A stretch of DNA of 64,000 nt from Stenotrophomonas geniculata ATCC 19374 = JCM 13324 (GCF_001431625.1 NZ_LLXT01000138.1:62001-126000), one strand, 5' to 3'. Positions 54,095-63,393 are shown, counted from the first letter of the stretch. Numbers and translations are program-made. The notes: generated by a model from the letters alone, not told the origin.

Positions 54095-55294
54095 ATGCCA
54101 AGATCCTGCTGGTTGTCCTGCGCCCTGGCCCTGGTGTTCGGCATCGCCGGGCCCACCCAAGCGGCGACGCGTGCCGAAGCCCTTGCCGCGATCGAGCGCA
54201 ACGCGCGCGGCGCGCATTCCGATGCGGTCCTGGTGATGCACGACCGGGAAACGCTGCTTGAGCTGAAGCCCGCCGCGGGGCAGGAATCGGTTCACCTGAT
54301 GTCGGCCACCAAGTCGGTCGTCGCGCTGGCCATTGCGTTGCTGCTGGACGAAGGAAAGCTGGCTTCGATCGATACGCCGGTCAGCCAGATCTATCCCGAA
54401 TGGAAGCAGGGCAGGAAGAGCGCCATTACCGTGCGCATGCTGCTGGACCATACCTCGGGCCTGCAGAACGTGGCGAACGCGGGCGAAGAGCTGGAAGGGG
54501 CCCCTGACCTGGTCAGGCTGGCACTGGCCGCCGAGCTGAGCGATGCCCCGGGTACCGTGTTCTCCTACAACAACAAGGCCACCAACCTGCTGCCCGGTAT
54601 TGTCGAGCGCCTGGCAGGCGAGCCGCTGGATGCCTATGTGGACGCGCGCCTGTTCAAGCCCCTGGGCATTGCCCACTACACCTGGATGAAGGATGAGGCA
54701 GGCACCCCGCTGGGCATGGCCGGGCTGTCCCTGCGCGCGGCCGATCTTGCCGCCATCGGGCAACTGTTGCTGGAAGGAGGCGTGGCGCCGGATGGCAAAC
54801 GTCTCCTGAGTGAGCAGTCGGTCGCGTTGATGACGACCGAAAGCGCCCGTGCGCCAGATGTCGGGCTGCTGTGGTGGCGGGTACCGGCCTGGGAACGCTA
54901 CCAGCTCAAGCCCCGGCTACAGGATCTGCTGGTGCAAAGGAGGGTGGAAGACGACGTGCAGCGCGCACTGCAGGCCAGTGCAGGGCGTGCATTCGAAAGC
55001 CGCAGCGCGCTGGTGGCCTTCCTTGCCGATCAGTTGGGCGCGGACTGGTCGCAGCGTTACGGCAGCCAGATCTCCGGGCGAGGGCTGAAGCTTGCCGATC
55101 TCTACGACATCACACGGGGGCCGGTCGTCGGCTTCGCCGCCAACGGCTACCTGGGCCAATACATGATGATCATCCCGGAACAGCGTGTCGTCGCAGTGCG
55201 CCTGATCCACCGGCGCGAGAGCCACAACGCTCCACAGGACGACTATCCCTCCTTCTTCGCCGATGTCCTGCAGTTGGCGCGGACACTGCAATAG
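54095..55294 (+). CDS. Beta-lactamase-fold serine hydrolase (class C/esterase type)
   Basis: A 399-residue secreted protein with a signal peptide (LSCALALVFGIAGPTQA). The catalytic SxxK is Ser70-Ala-Thr-Lys73 (MSATKS), and the second motif YxN is Tyr158-Asn-Asn160 in FSYNN. A third KTG-like motif is not clear; HRR in LIHRRES may take its place. These are features of the beta-lactamase/PBP4-like esterase group, which includes D-aminopeptidases and esterases as well as class C enzymes. The ATG at 54095 lies 26 bp after a perfect operator-like dyad, so it is probably repressed by a BlaI-type protein encoded elsewhere. Confidence 0.84.
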   Translation: MPRSCWLSCALALVFGIAGPTQAATRAEALAAIERNARGAHSDAVLVMHDRETLLELKPAAGQESVHLMSATKSVVALAIALLLDEGKLASIDTPVSQIYPEWKQGRKSAITVRMLLDHTSGLQNVANAGEELEGAPDLVRLALAAELSDAPGTVFSYNNKATNLLPGIVERLAGEPLDAYVDARLFKPLGIAHYTWMKDEAGTPLGMAGLSLRAADLAAIGQLLLEGGVAPDGKRLLSEQSVALMTTESARAPDVGLLWWRVPAWERYQLKPRLQDLLVQRRVEDDVQRALQASAGRAFESRSALVAFLADQLGADWSQRYGSQISGRGLKLADLYDITRGPVVGFAANGYLGQYMMIIPEQRVVAVRLIHRRESHNAPQDDYPSFFADVLQLARTLQ

Positions 55295-55400
55295 GCCCTG
55301 TCGCCATCATGTCCACGCGCGCTGAACATCTTCCTGGAGCGTTCTTCACTGTCGTGCCGCCTAAAGTGGGATGACATCTTGGCCGCACACCTACTGAAGC

Positions 55401-55613
55401 ATGTTTGATTATCAGGACTGGACCTTCCACACCAATGGCCGAACGGTAGTGGCGCGGGTAGCGCTGGACGGTGAAGGTGGCGGCACCATCAACCGCTACC
55501 AGCTGGTGCCGGGACCGGCGCAGTCGGGGTTGTGCATCAAGGTCGCCTCCCAGGACGAGGCCGCGCAGAAACTGGAGGCCGAAGTGACGAAGCTGCTGGG
55601 ACCGGTGTGGTAG
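55401..55613 (+). CDS. Hypothetical 70-aa protein
   Basis: A small acidic protein (YQDWTFHTNGRTVVARVALDGEGGGTINRYQLVPG...) with a pattern of short beta strands followed by a C-terminal helix (DEAAQKLEAEVTKLLGPVW). No signal peptide or recognised domain. Codon use looks like the neighbours. It lies 106 bp after the serine hydrolase and is convergent with the fasciclin gene. I have no function for it. Confidence 0.55.
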   Translation: MFDYQDWTFHTNGRTVVARVALDGEGGGTINRYQLVPGPAQSGLCIKVASQDEAAQKLEAEVTKLLGPVW

Positions 55614-55669
55614 CCACTGCGCCATGCCGGCCGGGCATCCGCATGCTGATGGCGGAATGACCGGCCCGG

Positions 55670-55699
55670 GCAACGGGCATCGCGCCGGATGCCCGTTGC
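55670..55699. terminator. Perfect 12-bp hairpin between convergent genes
   Basis: GCAACGGGCATC (55670-55681) and GATGCCCGTTGC (55688-55699) pair exactly around GCGCCG. It lies 10 bp after the fasciclin gene stop (minus strand) and 56 bp after the 70-aa gene, so it can serve both as a 3' end. No T-run is present. Confidence 0.55.
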
Positions 55700-55709
55700 A
55701 TGAGGACGC

Positions 55710-56270
55710 CTACTTGGGCATCAGCACGGTGTCGACCACGTGGATGACGCCGTTGGACTGGCTGACATCTGCAACGCTGATGCCTGCCTTGCCACCCTCT
55801 GCATCGATCACCCAGAGCTTGCCATCGTGGAGCGCCACGGTGAGAGGCTCACCCTGCACGGTCTTCAGGGTGGCCTTGCCGCCGTGCTTGCGGGCATCGG
55901 CCAGAAGCTGGGCCGAACTGTAGCTGCCCGGGACGACGTGGTAGGTCAGGATCCGGGTCAACCGTGCCTTGTTTTCCGGCTTCACCAGCGTATCGACAGT
56001 GCCTGCAGGCAGTTTTTCGAAGGCCGCATTGGTGGGCGCGAAAACAGTGAAGGGCCCGGTGCCGTTGAGGGTGTCGACCAGGCCGGCTGCTTTGACCGCT
56101 GCAACGAGCGTGGTGTGATCCTTGGAATTGACGGCGTTCTCGACGATGGTCCTGGTGGGGTACATTTCTGCCCCGCCCACGATGACGGTGTTGGCGGCGA
56201 AAACTGAGGAGCCGGACGAAACGAGTACGGCGAAGCCGACTGCGGCGGCGATGCGCTGAAGAGCGTTCAC
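55710..56270 (-). CDS. Secreted fasciclin-domain protein
   Basis: A 186-residue protein starting at a GTG (56270) with GGAA 7 bases upstream; this gives a clean signal peptide (VGFAVLVSSGSSVFA). One FAS1 domain fills the rest: H1 box GPFTVFAPTNAAFEKLP (near residue 85), YHV motif TRILTYHVVPG and H2 box GVIHVVDTVLMPK at the end. FAS1 proteins mediate adhesion and surface interactions. It is divergent from the TonB receptor, so the xyl-box-like palindrome at 56427 may also affect it. Single-gene unit. Confidence 0.87.
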   Translation of the reverse strand: MNALQRIAAAVGFAVLVSSGSSVFAANTVIVGGAEMYPTRTIVENAVNSKDHTTLVAAVKAAGLVDTLNGTGPFTVFAPTNAAFEKLPAGTVDTLVKPENKARLTRILTYHVVPGSYSSAQLLADARKHGGKATLKTVQGEPLTVALHDGKLWVIDAEGGKAGISVADVSQSNGVIHVVDTVLMPK

Positions 56271-56679
56271 GGTGCGTTCCTTTCTGGATGACCCACAAGT
56301 GCGGGCATCTTTCCTACGTCGGGTGAGCGTGACCGGATGCAGCAGCCGGGCCATCGGCTGTGCTGGTTTGCTGCGCTGCATGGTGACAAGCGCGAACCGG
56401 GGTGATTACTCTCCGCTGCAACGCGATGGTAGCGCTACCAGTCGGACGGGGATCCAGGGTCCGGGAGGCTGCCTTCTTTGCCGCGTGTTTGTCCTGGCAG
56501 GCTTGAAAAGCAAGTGTAAGTCGCGGCGTGCCCGAGCACCCGTGCTGTTCGGTTTGGAATGCGGGCCACGCCCGTGCGTGCCCCTGGGAGGGGGCGGTAC
56601 ATCCATTCGATCGTATGTCAGAGGGGACTTTCATGAGCACCTGCAGTTTCCGTGGCACCCCGGGCCCGAGGTCCGGTTC
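56271..56679. promoter_or_regulatory. Divergent promoter region between fasciclin and TonB receptor genes
   Basis: This 409-bp gap has an open frame running through it in the receptor's frame, but with no ribosome site and no protein-like composition upstream. It holds a LacI-type palindrome (56427-56440) and a 16-codon leader ORF (56633-56683). I see no clear sigma-70 promoter and nothing else of note. Confidence 0.6.
56427..56440. promoter_or_regulatory. xyl-box-like LacI-family operator, copy 1
   Basis: TGGTAGCGCTACCA is a perfect 14-bp palindrome. It closely matches the xyl-box TGGTAGCGCTAACA that I recall for the LacI-type XylR of Xanthomonas. A sister site lies before xylulokinase at 63394. 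Confidence 0.6.
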
Positions 56680-56683
56680 ATGA
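56633..56683 (+). CDS. Possible 16-aa leader peptide before the TonB receptor
   Basis: ATG at 56633 is preceded by AGAGGGGA and opens MSTCSFRGTPGPRSGS. Its TGA stop (56681-56683) overlaps the receptor ATG (56680) as ATGA. Translation coupling is possible, though the receptor start has its own GAGGT site. Confidence 0.35.
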   Translation: MSTCSFRGTPGPRSGS

Positions 56684-59600
56684 GCCGCGCGTTGGCGAAG
56701 TTCCGGTCCCGGGCCATGTTCACCTTCGTGGGTGGTGCCCTGGTCATCAATCCCGCCTTTGCGCAGGACGCCGCACCGGCGACCGGGCAGCAGCCGCAGA
56801 GCCAGTCGCAACCCACCCAGCTTGATGCAGTGCAGGTCACGGGCATACGCAACAGCCTGAGCCAGGCCATGGATATCAAGCGCGACTCGGCGGGCGTGGT
56901 CGATGCGATCAGCGCCGAGGACATCGGCAAGTTCCCCGATACCAATCTTGCCGAGTCGTTGCAGCGCATCACCGGCATCTCCATCGAGCGCCGTGACGGC
57001 GAGGGCGCGCAGGTGACCGCGCGTGGCTTCGGTCCGCAGTTCAACATGGTCACGCTCAACGGTCGGCAGATGCCGGGCGCGGACGCGTTCGGTGCCTCCG
57101 GACAGGTGGCCATCGGCGGTGTCGACGGCGGTACCCGAGCCTTCAATTTCGCGCAACTGGCCGCCGAGGCCATCAATGGCATCGAGGTCTACAAGACCAG
57201 CCAGGCACAGGTGCCCAGCGGTGGCATCGGCGCGACGATCAATATTCTGACCTCGCGCCCGCTCGATCACGCCGGCATCGTGGCCAACGCCGGGGCGAAG
57301 CTGGTCTCCGACCAGAGCCAGCCGTTCGACAATGACCTGACACCGGAGCTGTCGGGCATCTTCAGCTACAGCAATCCGGAAAAGACCTTTGGCGTCAGCC
57401 TCAGTGCGAGCCAGCAGAAGCGCAAGGGTGGCTCGGTGCAGGCCACGGAGAACTACTGGAACGTGCAGCCGTGGACAGGGTCGATGCCGGGCAACCCGAC
57501 CGTGGTCAATGCCCCGGCCGTCGGCCAGCTTTACGCGCGGCCCAACGACCTGCGCTACGCGTTCTCCGAATTCGAACGCGAACGCGTCAACGGTCAGGCC
57601 GTGCTGCAGTTCGCACCAACGGACAGCCTGACCCTGACCGTGGATTACACCTACTCGACCAACGAAATCACCGAGAATCGCGGCGAGCAGGGCATGTGGC
57701 TGCAGAACAGCAACTACACCAACGTCGAGTTCGACACCAGTGGCGCCGTCGCGACGCCGGTATACATCCGTGAAATCGCCGGCACCAAGGATTTCGGCCT
57801 GGAACAGCAGCGCAGCATGCAGGAATACAAGCTGGGTTCGCTGGGTTTCAATGCCGTCTGGAATGTCAGCGACCGCTTCAAGCTCAGCTTCGATGCGCAC
57901 AACTCGAAGAACGAGAGCCGCCCGAATGACCCGCTCACCGGCGGTGGTTCGATCTTCATGAGCATCGCCGGCACCAACAACTGCACCCGTGGCCCGCATT
58001 GCGGTGGCTCCTGGGTGCAGGAGTTGAACTTCAACAATGGCCTGCCGGTTGGCACCCAGGTCTGGTATCCCAGCACCGCCGATGCGGTCGCCGGGACCAA
58101 TGGCGTGGTCAATCCGGGCTTCCAGGAAGGCGAGGTTGGCACGCAGGTGCTGCGCGTCAACGCGCAGACCCAGATCAGCGAGATCAAGCAGGCGCGCGTC
58201 GATGGCGAATGGAACTTCGACCACGGCCGCTTCCAGTTCGGCGTGGACACCAACAAGTCCACCACCCACCGCATCCAGGCCGCCGAGGCCTACTCCACCC
58301 TGGGTGACTGGGGCGTGGCCAACGTGGACCGGGATACCGCCGCGGGCCTGATGGACCTGCTTCAACCGGTCAGCATCGTCGGCTTGTTCGACGACTACAG
58401 TGCAAACAGCTGGCCGGCCTGGCGCGGCAATGCCGGGCAGCTCGCGCAATGGGCGTCGCGCGAGTACGGCGTTGGCCTGGGTGTGAACCCGCAACGCGCG
58501 GCCGACAATTTCGTGGAAGAGAAGACCAAGGCGGCGTACTTCCAGGTAGAGCTGGACGGGGAACTGGGCGGCATGCGCACCAACACGCGCCTGGGAGTGC
58601 GCTATGAAACCACCGACGTGGTGTCGACCTCGGTCATTGCCGTTCCCGAGTCCATCGAGTGGCAGGCCAACAACGATTTCCGCATCGTGCTGTCCGATGA
58701 GCAGCAGCCCTTCACGGAAAAGGCGCGGTACAGCTACATCCTGCCCAACCTTGATTTCAGCATCGACCTCACCGAGGAACTGAAGGGCCGTGTGTCGTTC
58801 GGCAAAAGCATCGCCCGCGCGCCGTACGGCAATCTCTATGCAGGACCCGGGGCCCAGCAACCGTTCGGCTCGGTGCTGATCGATCCCTCGTCCCGCGCCA
58901 GCGGCAATTCGCAGAACCCGAGCCTGAAGCCGCTGGAATCGGACAACCTCGACCTGGGGCTGGAGTGGTACTTCGCCGATGCCAGCTATGTGTCATTGAC
59001 CTACTGGAACAAGTCGGTCAGCAACTTCATCGGCAACACCGTCGTCCAGGAAAGCCTGTACGGCCTCACCGACCCGACCTCCGGGCCGGATGCGCGGGCG
59101 GCGTTGGACTTCCTGACCAGCGGCGCCTGCGTCGCCCAGGTCGGGCCGGCCAACGCAGCCGCCTGCTCGGCCAACGACACCTCGCTGTTCACCGCACTGG
59201 CGTTGCTGCGCAACAATCCTGCCGGCCTGGGCGCCTACAACGGAACCGATGCGCAGGTCCTGGCCACCGAAGCGGCCTACGATCTGTATGGGCAGGCCAA
59301 CGATCCGCTGTACCAGTTCAACGTCAATCGCCCGATCAACCAGAACAAGTCCAAGCTGCACGGCTGGGAGCTGGGCGGGCAGTACTTCTTCGGTGACACC
59401 GGGTTCGGCGTACTGGCCAACTACACGGTGGTGAAAGGTGATGTCGGCTACAACAACGGCGGCGATCCGGGTATCGACCAGTTCTCGCTCACCGGCCTGA
59501 GCGACACCGCCAACGCCATGCTGATGTACGAGAAGTACGGGTGGTCGGTGCGACTGGCATGGAACTGGCGCGATCAGTACCTGATCCTGGCCAACCAGGG

Positions 59601-59808
59601 CTCCAGCCGCAATCCGTACTATGTGGAGCCGTACGAGCAGTGGGATCTCAGCGTCAACTACGCGCTCGATGACCACTGGTCCTTCAGCCTGGAGGCGATC
59701 AACCTGACCGGTGAGGATGTGCGGTGGCGCTCGCGCACGTCGCAGATGATCGTCAAGCTGGCAGACCAGAGCCCGCGCTACATGCTGGGCGTCCGCTACA
59801 AGTTCTGA
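56680..59808 (+). CDS. TonB-dependent receptor of the xylose/xylan-type locus
   Basis: About 1042 residues from the ATG at 56680 (GAGGT 7 bases upstream), with signal peptide FTFVGGALVINPAFAQ. A TonB-box-like LDAVQVTGIR and the plug (VVDAISAEDIGKFPDTNLAESLQRITGISIERRDGEGAQVTARGFGPQFNMVTLNGRQMPG) are diagnostic of the large TonB receptors of Caulobacter and Xanthomonas that import sugars. The barrel ends in RYMLGVRYKF. It is followed by SapC, cupin and halogenase-like genes, the usual companions of this receptor type, and has an xyl-box-like palindrome upstream. Xylo-oligosaccharides are the likely cargo. Confidence 0.9.
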   Translation: MSRALAKFRSRAMFTFVGGALVINPAFAQDAAPATGQQPQSQSQPTQLDAVQVTGIRNSLSQAMDIKRDSAGVVDAISAEDIGKFPDTNLAESLQRITGISIERRDGEGAQVTARGFGPQFNMVTLNGRQMPGADAFGASGQVAIGGVDGGTRAFNFAQLAAEAINGIEVYKTSQAQVPSGGIGATINILTSRPLDHAGIVANAGAKLVSDQSQPFDNDLTPELSGIFSYSNPEKTFGVSLSASQQKRKGGSVQATENYWNVQPWTGSMPGNPTVVNAPAVGQLYARPNDLRYAFSEFERERVNGQAVLQFAPTDSLTLTVDYTYSTNEITENRGEQGMWLQNSNYTNVEFDTSGAVATPVYIREIAGTKDFGLEQQRSMQEYKLGSLGFNAVWNVSDRFKLSFDAHNSKNESRPNDPLTGGGSIFMSIAGTNNCTRGPHCGGSWVQELNFNNGLPVGTQVWYPSTADAVAGTNGVVNPGFQEGEVGTQVLRVNAQTQISEIKQARVDGEWNFDHGRFQFGVDTNKSTTHRIQAAEAYSTLGDWGVANVDRDTAAGLMDLLQPVSIVGLFDDYSANSWPAWRGNAGQLAQWASREYGVGLGVNPQRAADNFVEEKTKAAYFQVELDGELGGMRTNTRLGVRYETTDVVSTSVIAVPESIEWQANNDFRIVLSDEQQPFTEKARYSYILPNLDFSIDLTEELKGRVSFGKSIARAPYGNLYAGPGAQQPFGSVLIDPSSRASGNSQNPSLKPLESDNLDLGLEWYFADASYVSLTYWNKSVSNFIGNTVVQESLYGLTDPTSGPDARAALDFLTSGACVAQVGPANAAACSANDTSLFTALALLRNNPAGLGAYNGTDAQVLATEAAYDLYGQANDPLYQFNVNRPINQNKSKLHGWELGGQYFFGDTGFGVLANYTVVKGDVGYNNGGDPGIDQFSLTGLSDTANAMLMYEKYGWSVRLAWNWRDQYLILANQGSSRNPYYVEPYEQWDLSVNYALDDHWSFSLEAINLTGEDVRWRSRTSQMIVKLADQSPRYMLGVRYKF

Positions 59809-59938
59809 GCCTGGTTGCCGACGCGTCCGGCACGGCACCGCTGCCCGCCAGCGGTGCCGTGCCGGGACGGTGTCGCCGCACCTGTCGCGCCTGCGCTACC
59901 CTGCTGTCCAGCCACCCCGCGCTGGACTGGATATCCTG

Positions 59939-60697
59939 ATGGCCCGCTATGAAATGCTCAACAACATCGCGCATCGGGACCTGAAGGTCGCCACCGGCTT
60001 CGGGCCGCAGTTCGGCGATGCGGTGGGCATGGTGCCGGCCTATCCCAGCGAGTTCGCTGAACTGCAGCGTGAGTATCCGATCTTCCTGCGCAGGGAAACC
60101 GGGACGGAAGCGTGGCAGTCCGTGGCCCTGCTGGGTTTCGAACAACACGAGAACCTGTTCCTGCAGGTCGGGCGCTGGAATGCCTCCTACCTGCCTGGCG
60201 CGGCCGCCAAAGGGCCGTTCCTGATCGGGTTCCAGGAGCACTACGTGGATGGCGTGCTCACCCAGGATGCGGTGATGCACGTGGACCTGGACCATCCGCG
60301 CGTCACCGCCGGCGCCGGTGAGCCGGTGTTCCTGCCGCAGGGCGGCAACACGCCCTACCTGGACCACATCGCCGGCGTGCTGCGCGGCATCCACGAGGGG
60401 AGTGCCTTCGCGGCCAATATGTTCACGATGCTTGACGACTGCGGGCTCATCCAGCCGGTCATGCTTGATGTGCAGCTCGCGCCGCATCACCGCGTGGGCG
60501 TGAGCGGATTGCACGGCATTGACCGCGAGCGCCTGGCAGCGCTGGACAGTTCACGCCTGGCTGCGTTGAACCGCGCCGGTTACCTGGAAGGTGCATACCT
60601 GATGCTTGCCTCGCTGCATAACATGCGCCGCCTGATCGCCGAGAAGCAGCGCCGTCTCCGCGTCCAGGACGGCACCACGCAGGCGGTCAGGAACTGA
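59939..60697 (+). CDS. SapC family protein
   Basis: A 252-residue protein. The start MARYEMLNNIAHRDLKVATGFGPQFGDAVGMVPAYPSEF is the SapC signature. The middle has QHENLFLQVGRWNASYLPGAAAKGPFLIGF, and the C-terminal part is helical. The function of this family is unknown; the name comes from S-layer/antimicrobial peptide resistance literature, but in xanthomonads and caulobacters it travels with carbohydrate TonB receptors. The ATG at 59939 lies 130 bp after the receptor stop, and no strong ribosome site precedes it. It is followed 3 bp later by the cupin gene, so the two are co-transcribed. Confidence 0.85.
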   Translation: MARYEMLNNIAHRDLKVATGFGPQFGDAVGMVPAYPSEFAELQREYPIFLRRETGTEAWQSVALLGFEQHENLFLQVGRWNASYLPGAAAKGPFLIGFQEHYVDGVLTQDAVMHVDLDHPRVTAGAGEPVFLPQGGNTPYLDHIAGVLRGIHEGSAFAANMFTMLDDCGLIQPVMLDVQLAPHHRVGVSGLHGIDRERLAALDSSRLAALNRAGYLEGAYLMLASLHNMRRLIAEKQRRLRVQDGTTQAVRN

Positions 60698-60700
60698 CCG

Positions 60701-61723
60701 GTGCAAGCCAGCCTGCCGATGCGGATCCTGGAAGGCATCGATCCTGCCGCGTTGCCATTGGCTGACCTGGTGGACGCCGGTGAGCCGGTCGTACTGCGCG
60801 GCATCGCCAGCGGTTGGCCACTGGTCCAGGCCGGACTGGGTGGCGTGCACGACGCTATGGTGTACCTTTGCAGCGTCGATGCGGGTGCGCCCATCCAGTA
60901 CTCGTTCGGCGGCCCCGAGATCGCAGGCCGCCCGTTCTACAGCGCGGACTTCACCCGGCTGAACTTCGAAGTGCGGCGTGGCCTGCTGGCCCAGGTGCTG
61001 GAAGAGATCGCCACGACGCTGCATGCGCCGCGGCCGCCAACCTATTACGTGGCCTCGCTGCCGATCGAGCGGGCCCTGCTGCCGTCATTCGCGCAGGCCA
61101 ACGACGCCGGGCTGGCGAAGCAGGGCATCGACGCCACCGCCAGCATCTGGATCGGCAACCGGGTGACGGCCTCGTGCCATTTCGACACACCCGAAAACCT
61201 CGCCTGCTGCGCGGTGGGGCAGCGCGAGTTCACGCTGTTCCCGCCCGCTCAGATCGACAACCTCTATCCGGGTCCGCTCGATCCCACGCCGGGTGGACAG
61301 GTGGTCAGCGTGGTGGACTTCGAACACCCCGACTTCGGTCGGCATCCACGCTTCCGCGACGCGCTGGCGCATGCACGCAGGGCGGTGCTTGGGCCGGGCG
61401 ATGCGATCTTCATTCCCAGCATGTGGTGGCACCATGTACGCAGCCTGGAACCGTTCAACGTGCTGGTGAACTACTGGTGGCGAAGCTCGCCGGCCTGGCT
61501 GGGGGCGCCTCTGGCGGCGCTACAGCACGCGATGTGGTCCGTGCGCGACCTGCCAGCGCATGAGAAGCAGGCCTGGGAAGGGCTCTTCCGATACTACGTA
61601 TTCGGCCCCGGCGAGCGCGCCGGGCAGCACCTGCCTGACACGGCGCGCGGGGAGCTGGCACCGTTCGACGAGCAGCGCGCCCGCCGCATGCGCGCGATGC
61701 TGCTGGGCAGGCTCAACCGTTGA
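60701..61723 (+). CDS. Cupin-like JmjC-domain protein (FIH type)
   Basis: A 340-residue protein starting at a GTG (60701), 3 bp after SapC; an ATG at 60719 is the alternative. The cupin_8/JmjC fold has the Fe(II) ligands HxD in SCHFDTPENL (near residue 165) and the distal His in IPSMWWHHVRSL (near 245). A basic residue for 2-oxoglutarate is not obvious by eye. Related enzymes are 2-oxoglutarate oxygenases such as FIH. Its TGA stop overlaps the TTG codon before the halogenase-like gene. Together with SapC and the halogenase it forms the recurrent trio at TonB sugar loci; the substrate is unknown. Confidence 0.83.
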   Translation: MQASLPMRILEGIDPAALPLADLVDAGEPVVLRGIASGWPLVQAGLGGVHDAMVYLCSVDAGAPIQYSFGGPEIAGRPFYSADFTRLNFEVRRGLLAQVLEEIATTLHAPRPPTYYVASLPIERALLPSFAQANDAGLAKQGIDATASIWIGNRVTASCHFDTPENLACCAVGQREFTLFPPAQIDNLYPGPLDPTPGGQVVSVVDFEHPDFGRHPRFRDALAHARRAVLGPGDAIFIPSMWWHHVRSLEPFNVLVNYWWRSSPAWLGAPLAALQHAMWSVRDLPAHEKQAWEGLFRYYVFGPGERAGQHLPDTARGELAPFDEQRARRMRAMLLGRLNR

Positions 61724-61734
61724 GAGAGGGCACC

Positions 61735-63267
61735 GTGTTGGATACCGAGAGCACGCCTGCAGGGCGCATCCGTAAAGTGGTCATTGCCGGTGGCGGTACA
61801 GCGGGATGGCTGGCCGGCTGCGCGCTGGCGCATCAGTTCCGTGACCAACTACAGATCACGCTGGTCGAGTCCGAGCAGATCGGCACGGTCGGCGTCGGTG
61901 AGTCCACCGTGCCGCCGATCCGCACCTTCCATCGCTTCCTGCAGATCGACGAGCAGGAGTTCCTGCGCGCGGTGGCCGGTACCTTCAAGCTGTCGATCTC
62001 GTTCGAGAACTGGCGGCTGCCGGGGGATCGATTCTTCCATCCGTTCGGCACCATCGGCCATGGCACCTGGGCGGCTCCCTTCCATCACTTCTGGCTGGAC
62101 AGCCTGCGCCGCGGCATGACCTCGGACCTGGGCGACTTCTGCCTGGAGAGCATCGCCTCGCGTGGCGACCGCTTCTCGCTGCACACCCAGCCGCAGGCCA
62201 GCTATGCATATCACTTCGATGCCAGCCTGTATGCGCGGTTCCTGCGCCACAGGGCCGAGGCCCACGGCCTGCGCCGGATCGAAGGCAGGATCGCCCTGGT
62301 CAGGCAGCACGCACACGACGGCTCGGTGCAGGCGCTGGTGCTGGACGACGGCCAGGTGATCGAGGGCGATCTGTTCATCGACTGCACCGGGTTCCGCGGC
62401 CTGCTGATCGAGCAGGCGCTGGGCACCGGCTACGAGGACTGGCACGAATGGCTTCCGTGCGATCGGGCCGTGGCGGTGCAGACCGAAGCGGTGGCGCCGC
62501 CGGTTCCCTATACCCGCGCGATCGCCCACGAAGCGGGGTGGCGCTGGCACATCGCGCTGCAGCACCGCGTTGGCTGCGGGCTGGTGTATGACAGCCGCCA
62601 CCTGTCCGATGACGAGGCCGCAGCGAAGCTGCTGCGCGATGCCGGGGCCCCACCTTTGCGCGATCCATGGAAGGTGCCGTTCCGCAGCGGGCGCCGGCTG
62701 AAGGCCTGGAACGGGAATGTGGTGTCGCTCGGGCTGGCCAGCGGTTTCATCGAGCCACTGGAGTCGACCAGCATCCATCTGACGATCAGCGCGGTGGTGC
62801 GCCTGATCCAGTTGTTCCCGTTCGACGGCATCCGTGCGTCGCTGGTGAAGCTGTACAACGATGTCAGCCGCCAGGAAATGGAGCACGTGCGCGACTTCAT
62901 CATCCTGCACTATCACGCAACGCAGCGCACCGAACCGATGTGGAAGGCGTGTCGCGAAATGCGCGTGCCCGAATCGCTGCAGCAGCGGCTGCAGGCGTGG
63001 CGCGAGCGCGCACACGCCTGGCAGGACCCCGGCGAGCTGTTCCGCGTGGAATCGTGGACCAGCGTGCTGCTCGGGCAGGGCATCGCGCCCGGTCCTGCCC
63101 ACCCGCTGGCGCGGGCAGTGAGCGACGCCGATCTGCGCACCCTGTTGAAGGGCATCCAGCAGCCGGTGCAGCAGGCCGCCGCGCAGATGCCGACGCAGGC
63201 GGAGTTCATCGCGCAGTACTGCAGGTCCGGCGTTGACGTGTGGCGTTCGACGGCAGCAAACGCGTAG
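61735..63267 (+). CDS. Flavin-dependent tryptophan halogenase family protein
   Basis: A 510-residue protein. I place the start at the GTG at 61735 because GAGAGAGGG is 4-5 bases upstream; a TTG at 61720 is also in frame. FAD-binding GGGTAGWLAG at residues ~19-28, the conserved Lys85 (TFKLSISFENW) that forms lysine chloramine in PrnA/RebH, and a GWRWHI motif near 265 are all present. GLASGFIEPLESTSIHLTI near residue 335 is highly conserved in the family. Members beside TonB sugar receptors have no known halogenated product, so enzymatic halogenation is unproven here. A terminator follows the gene. Confidence 0.88.
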   Translation: MLDTESTPAGRIRKVVIAGGGTAGWLAGCALAHQFRDQLQITLVESEQIGTVGVGESTVPPIRTFHRFLQIDEQEFLRAVAGTFKLSISFENWRLPGDRFFHPFGTIGHGTWAAPFHHFWLDSLRRGMTSDLGDFCLESIASRGDRFSLHTQPQASYAYHFDASLYARFLRHRAEAHGLRRIEGRIALVRQHAHDGSVQALVLDDGQVIEGDLFIDCTGFRGLLIEQALGTGYEDWHEWLPCDRAVAVQTEAVAPPVPYTRAIAHEAGWRWHIALQHRVGCGLVYDSRHLSDDEAAAKLLRDAGAPPLRDPWKVPFRSGRRLKAWNGNVVSLGLASGFIEPLESTSIHLTISAVVRLIQLFPFDGIRASLVKLYNDVSRQEMEHVRDFIILHYHATQRTEPMWKACREMRVPESLQQRLQAWRERAHAWQDPGELFRVESWTSVLLGQGIAPGPAHPLARAVSDADLRTLLKGIQQPVQQAAAQMPTQAEFIAQYCRSGVDVWRSTAANA

Positions 63268-63354
63268 CAGGGTTTTGCGTTGCAGCACGCTTTTTCCGCT
63301 GCAGCTGGTTACAGTGCGGCAACACCGGTGGCGATGACGCGAGCGGTGGCAAGG

Positions 63355-63381
63355 AGGGGCTGAACATCACGCCCCTTTTTT
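63355..63381 (+). terminator. Rho-independent terminator of the receptor-halogenase operon
   Basis: AGGGGC (63355-63360) pairs with GCCCCT (63371-63376), extended by two G-U pairs, around a 10-base loop. A run of six T (63376-63381) follows. It separates the upstream operon from the xylulokinase promoter. Confidence 0.7.
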
Positions 63382-63393
63382 GAGTCCACGGAA

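Noticed and set aside
56314..58860. Long minus-strand open frame (about 850 codons) opposite the sugar receptor
   Set aside because: Antisense shadow of a clear TonB receptor; no domain or ribosome site.
61735..63267. Assignment as a true tryptophan halogenase of a natural-product pathway
   Set aside because: Key residues are present, but the context is a sugar receptor locus with no biosynthetic partners, so only the family is claimed.
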